Made by a program: the position numbers and the translations under genes. A stretch of 7,882 bases of DNA, taken from NCBI GenBank assembly GCA_021795795.1, contig JAJYPA010000379.1:1-7882 (forward strand), in the 5' to 3' direction. The stretch is from Pseudomonadota bacterium (GTDB taxonomy: Bacteria > Pseudomonadota > Gammaproteobacteria > Halothiobacillales > Halothiobacillaceae). This document shows, in pieces, positions 5,630-7,882 of this stretch (position 1 is the stretch's first letter; each line of letters starts with the position of its first letter). The notes below the pieces were generated by a model. That model saw only the letters and a list, made by a program, of their open reading frames with translations, was not told where the DNA came from and ran no database searches.

Positions 5630-6499
5630 ATGGAAAAATTGAAAAAGGCAGAGAATAATATGGCATGGAGAGAAGCCATACAGACCGTTTTACGGAAAGC
5701 TCCGGAACAGGGGTTTACTCCGGTGGAGATCGTCAAAAAGATTTATGAGCAAGGATTGCGAACAGCTAAGACGTACACTCCTGTAGCGACTGTGAGTTCT
5801 GAGATAACCAGATCCATCATTGATAATGGAAGTAAGTCGCCTTATATCCGAGTTTCGCGGGGGAAGTATCGAACACAATTAGGCGCAAAGGGCGGTGCCG
5901 TACCGGCAATGGCCGCTGATCAGACCAAGGCTGATCTCGACGGGGAGAATATCGACGACCAGGATGAGATTGAGATACCTACCGGACTAGTTTTCGGCTT
6001 GTACTGGCAACGAGACTGGCCGAATGTAAATACCGGAAAAACAGGCTTACCGCTATATGGCTATCAGTACAATGGGGTGCCCGTCGATTTTAAGGGGCAG
6101 GAAGGGATCTATTTATTGCATGACGTCAGGGAGATTATTTACATTGGGAGAGCTCGCAGTGCAAATATCGGAGTTCGGTTAAAAGAACACACCGTTGACA
6201 GACTTGCGGGACGATGGAACAGGTTTTCCTGGTTTGGGGTGCTTTCCATCGACGCCGCGAAAGGAACAGTAAAGAGTGGTGTACCTGGCCACGAACGTTG
6301 GAATACCGACAATGTGATTAGGTCCATGGAAGCGGTCTTGATCGAAGCCGTCGAGCCTCGTCAAAACAGGCGGCGCGGGGATGGGTTCTCTGGCGCTGAA
6401 TATCTGCAGTACTTAGGGGCAGAGACCAGTGATCCCATCTATAAACATGGAAAATCTCCGAGAGATAGTGCCACAAAAAATAAAAAATTGGTCCCTTGA
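5630..6499 (+). CDS. HARE-HTH / GIY-YIG nuclease domain fusion protein
   Basis: The 289-aa protein has two recognisable parts. Residues about 12-82 (WREAIQTVLRKAPEQGFTPV to the YIRVSRGKYR segment) fit the HARE-HTH domain, a winged-helix module found in RNA polymerase delta, in ASXL proteins and attached to restriction-type nucleases. After an acidic linker (about 93-118), residues about 158-250 form a GIY-YIG nuclease domain: G159-I-Y161, Y171-I-G173, R183 and H187 in VRLKEH, and E234 in SMEAVLIEA followed by P243 and N246. All key catalytic positions appear present, so it is probably an active metal-dependent DNA endonuclease in the cytoplasm. No methylase partner is next to it. The first ATG (5630) has AGGTG eight bases upstream; an in-frame ATG at 5660 (MAWREAI), closer to the domain edge, is a fair alternative. 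The stop and last codons lie in a transposon-like repeat. Confidence 0.85.
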   Translation: MEKLKKAENNMAWREAIQTVLRKAPEQGFTPVEIVKKIYEQGLRTAKTYTPVATVSSEITRSIIDNGSKSPYIRVSRGKYRTQLGAKGGAVPAMAADQTKADLDGENIDDQDEIEIPTGLVFGLYWQRDWPNVNTGKTGLPLYGYQYNGVPVDFKGQEGIYLLHDVREIIYIGRARSANIGVRLKEHTVDRLAGRWNRFSWFGVLSIDAAKGTVKSGVPGHERWNTDNVIRSMEAVLIEAVEPRQNRRRGDGFSGAEYLQYLGAETSDPIYKHGKSPRDSATKNKKLVP

Positions 6500-6525
6500 G
6501 AAAACGGAAAAAATAGTACGATAAG
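6488..6525 (+). repeat. Tn3/Tn21-like 38-bp terminal inverted repeat (diverged)
   Basis: The 38 bases align without gaps to the terminal repeat of Tn21/Tn501-type transposons as I remember it, matching at about 28 positions. The core AGAAAACGGAAAA (6499-6511) is identical, and ACGATAAG at the inner end nearly so. The outer GGGG is degenerate (TTGG). The orientation puts the element body to the right, beyond the GIY-YIG gene, whose TGA (6497-6499) is inside the repeat. No second copy is seen in the window. The truncated resolvase at 5261 is of the type such elements carry, but lies on the other side. Confidence 0.45.
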
Positions 6526-6816
6526 ATTCCCGCAAGTCAGTAAACAATGGGGGTCAGGGTTTTCTAGGTTTGTTCACGGATGAATAGTCAGCGGTGATGC
6601 TCTGTCAGCGGCCCTGCACAAAGGAACGTTATGGACACACATTATATTTTTCATTGAGTTGCGAGGTTGGAAAAATTTTCGATGGTTAATGATGATGCGA
6701 TAGCGACAAGCTAAGGCGGCATCTGGAAGCGGTTATTTGCCTGCGCGTCGAACAAACTGACTTGTGCTCCGTCGCGAGTCAGGTTGAGATCCGTGTCGCG
6801 CCTATTTGCTGAGTGC
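6526..6816. other. non-coding or decayed DNA right of the Tn3-like repeat
   Basis: No intact gene. Short direct repeats GTCAGCGG occur at about 6577 and 6604. On the minus strand, a start-less reading from about 6825 to TAG 6711-6713 ends LTRDGAQVSLFDAQANNRF plus QMPP; it looks protein-like and may be the tail of another decayed gene, but I cannot name it. Confidence 0.35.
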
Positions 6817-7541
6817 TTAGAATATATAAGACCCAAGAACGGACCCCGCTGCACCTAAAACAATTGCGGTTACGCCAGAAATAGTAAGTGACAAGATAGG
6901 GTGCTATTTTATGAAGTCTGTGATTCGGTAAAACATTATCTTCCGGATGCACCGAATTTCACTTTGACATTTTTTTATCGTTTCATCAGAGACTTTTTCA
7001 TTTCGCAAGCACTCGACGCAACCGGAACAGATTATTGGCTTGTGGCAGGAATAAACGACATCAGTTTTTATTCCGTTCATATCAAATAAACATCCCCGCG
7101 TTTCATCATGAGCGCCCTGTCATGATCGGCTGTTTCAGGTATGAGGTTGCCGCGCCTCTTATAGAGGAGTGTATATGCGTAAAACAGGCGATAGATAACG
7201 TTTTCTAGAGGTATATTTGAAGACAATAGAATCTCTTTTATCTCGTAAAAAATCAAAACACGACCCTGTTTTCTGAGAGCCTTCTTGCGTACCAATTTAA
7301 TTCTATAGGTACATTCACAACGGCGATTAGAAAGTCGCCACTAAACTTGTTCGGCAGAACTTTGTTTAGATTATTGTCTGTGAATACCCATCCCAAGCCG
7401 TCTGAGTCGCTGGTTAGAGAACTAGCTTTCTATTTCGCCGACTATCTCAAAAACAGAAGATTCCCACCTTTTTAGTTTTTGCCTGTTGAATTCGGTAGGC
7501 ATGTGCCCAACAGTGGCTACTGTTATTCTGGTTTTTTGCAT
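6817..7541 (-). pseudogene. decayed gene for a conserved-hypothetical type protein with Cys/His motif and C-terminal membrane helix
   Basis: A clean start exists: AAGGA six bases before ATG 7541, reading MQKTRITVATVGHMPTEFNR to a TAG at 7422. The text then continues in other frames: from 7423 (LTSDSDGLGWVFTDNN, later VNVPIELNWYARRLSENR), from 7259 (VLIFYEIKEILLSSN, later YTLLYKRRGNLIPETADHD), and from about 7110 (HDETRGCLFDMNGIKTDVV, then YSCHKPIICSGCVECL). An in-frame TAG at 6904-6906 is followed by HPILSLTISGVTAIVLGAAG, a good membrane helix, ending at TAA 6817. Three frame changes and one nonsense codon thus break a protein of about 240 aa. The H..TRGC..(N)x..C..P.IC..C arrangement could bind zinc. 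It looks like a widespread uncharacterised family, but I recall no name or function. Confidence 0.75.
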
Positions 7542-7620
7542 CGCCAATCCTTAATTTGAATCCATCTTTTCGTCTAGCTTTCCGCGTCTGGGAAATTTCT
7601 CATCCTAGCATTCAACACCA

Positions 7621-7805
7621 GACCTTTGGGATCATTCCGTCTCATCTGGCGCCCTCTATGAAAATCCTATCATCTTGATTTTATAATTATTCTGCTAAAA
7701 ATCCCACATAAGACAAAACGATGAATTTTCTATATCAGCCCTCGGCAACACAGGGCAACTCCAACCTACCATATGTCCGCTTGCAGTCTGCTGTCGACCA
7801 TCAGG
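7621..7805 (+). repeat. diverged long direct repeat, copy B
   Basis: Partner of 2675-2862, in the same orientation 4946 bases apart. Blocks at 7621-7653, 7703-7725 and 7772-7805 match copy A at 28/33, 21/23 and 29/34 positions. The first two have the same 49-base gap, so the copies are collinear and not chance matches. Similarity appears to continue weakly to about 7860. It lies about 80 bases upstream of the minus-strand pseudogene, mirroring the position of copy A before the 178-aa gene cluster. Confidence 0.75.
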
Positions 7806-7882
7806 GCTCAGAGCTCAACCGCGACCGGGCAGCGGTAGCCGTCATTCGCCAGGGGCGAGGTACAAGAGGATATGATTCGCCT
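7721..7882 (+). CDS. partial ORF of the repeated cassette, running off the window
   Basis: From ATG 7721 the frame is open for 54 codons to the edge, reading MNFLYQPSATQGNSN, then LPYVRLQSAVDHQ and RDRAAVAVIRQGRGTRG. It matches the first 28 residues of the ORF at 2775 in the same frame (M-x-F, YVR-x-Q-x-A-x-DHQ). It could be the start of a real protein whose end lies outside, or merely repeated DNA. No ribosome site is evident. No family assigned. Confidence 0.3.
   Translation, partial: MNFLYQPSATQGNSNLPYVRLQSAVDHQGSELNRDRAAVAVIRQGRGTRGYDSP

Noticed and set aside
6901..7089. 62-aa plus-strand frame
   Set aside because: It lies antisense to the well-supported pseudogene, and no ribosome site precedes its GTG.
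7077..7130. MMKRGDVYLI on the minus strand, similar to the start of MazF/PemK toxins
   Set aside because: It stops after ten residues and no toxin-like text follows in any frame; the region is better explained as a frame change inside the pseudogene (HDETRGCLFD in the next frame).
1..7882. CRISPR array, tRNA or rRNA genes
   Set aside because: No regularly spaced repeats and no tRNA or rRNA signature were seen on either strand by eye.

Overview
The window looks like an accessory region of a Gram-negative proteobacterium. It has a signal-peptide-bearing beta-barrel outer-membrane protein, a lipobox lipoprotein and clear Shine-Dalgarno sites, mixed with transposon debris. The base composition is moderate. 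The mobile-element style would fit an Acidithiobacillus-like or other gammaproteobacterial host, but no core gene fixes the taxonomy, so this is only a guess.

Layout. Positions 1-316 hold a possible mobile-element end and the leader of an outer-membrane protein gene (317-1093, +), which is closed by a hairpin-plus-T terminator. A compact minus-strand cluster runs from about 2700 down to 1228: two very short ORFs, a 178-aa exported protein, a 52-aa ORF overlapping it by 4 bp, a DUF2442 protein, a 36-aa ORF and a small lipoprotein. A second minus-strand pair (4958-3077) encodes a 507-aa protein and a 115-aa Cys-containing protein that I do not recognise; the Shine-Dalgarno of the second overlaps the stop of the first. 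Then come a truncated serine resolvase (5261) behind two perfect 12-bp tandem repeats, and a frameshifted fragment resembling an IS630-type transposase. An intact plus-strand gene (5630-6499) follows, fusing a HARE-HTH domain to a GIY-YIG nuclease domain. Its stop codon lies inside a 38-bp sequence that matches a Tn3/Tn21-type terminal inverted repeat at about 28 positions, as recalled from memory.

The last 1.4 kb has no long intact ORF, but the minus strand holds a well-preserved pseudogene (7541-6817). Three frame changes and one in-frame TAG interrupt what would be a protein of about 240 aa with a Cys-rich putative zinc site and a C-terminal membrane helix. A diverged sequence of about 185 bp occurs twice in direct orientation, 4946 bp apart (2675-2862 and 7621-7805). 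In each case it lies just upstream of a minus-strand gene unit: the 178-aa cluster and the pseudogene.

Overall this reads as a region of gene gain and decay. The parts most likely to be functional and new are the HARE-HTH/GIY-YIG nuclease, the 507-aa/115-aa pair and the chain of tiny coupled ORFs around the 178-aa exported protein. No feature proves a defence function; the nuclease architecture only makes it plausible.
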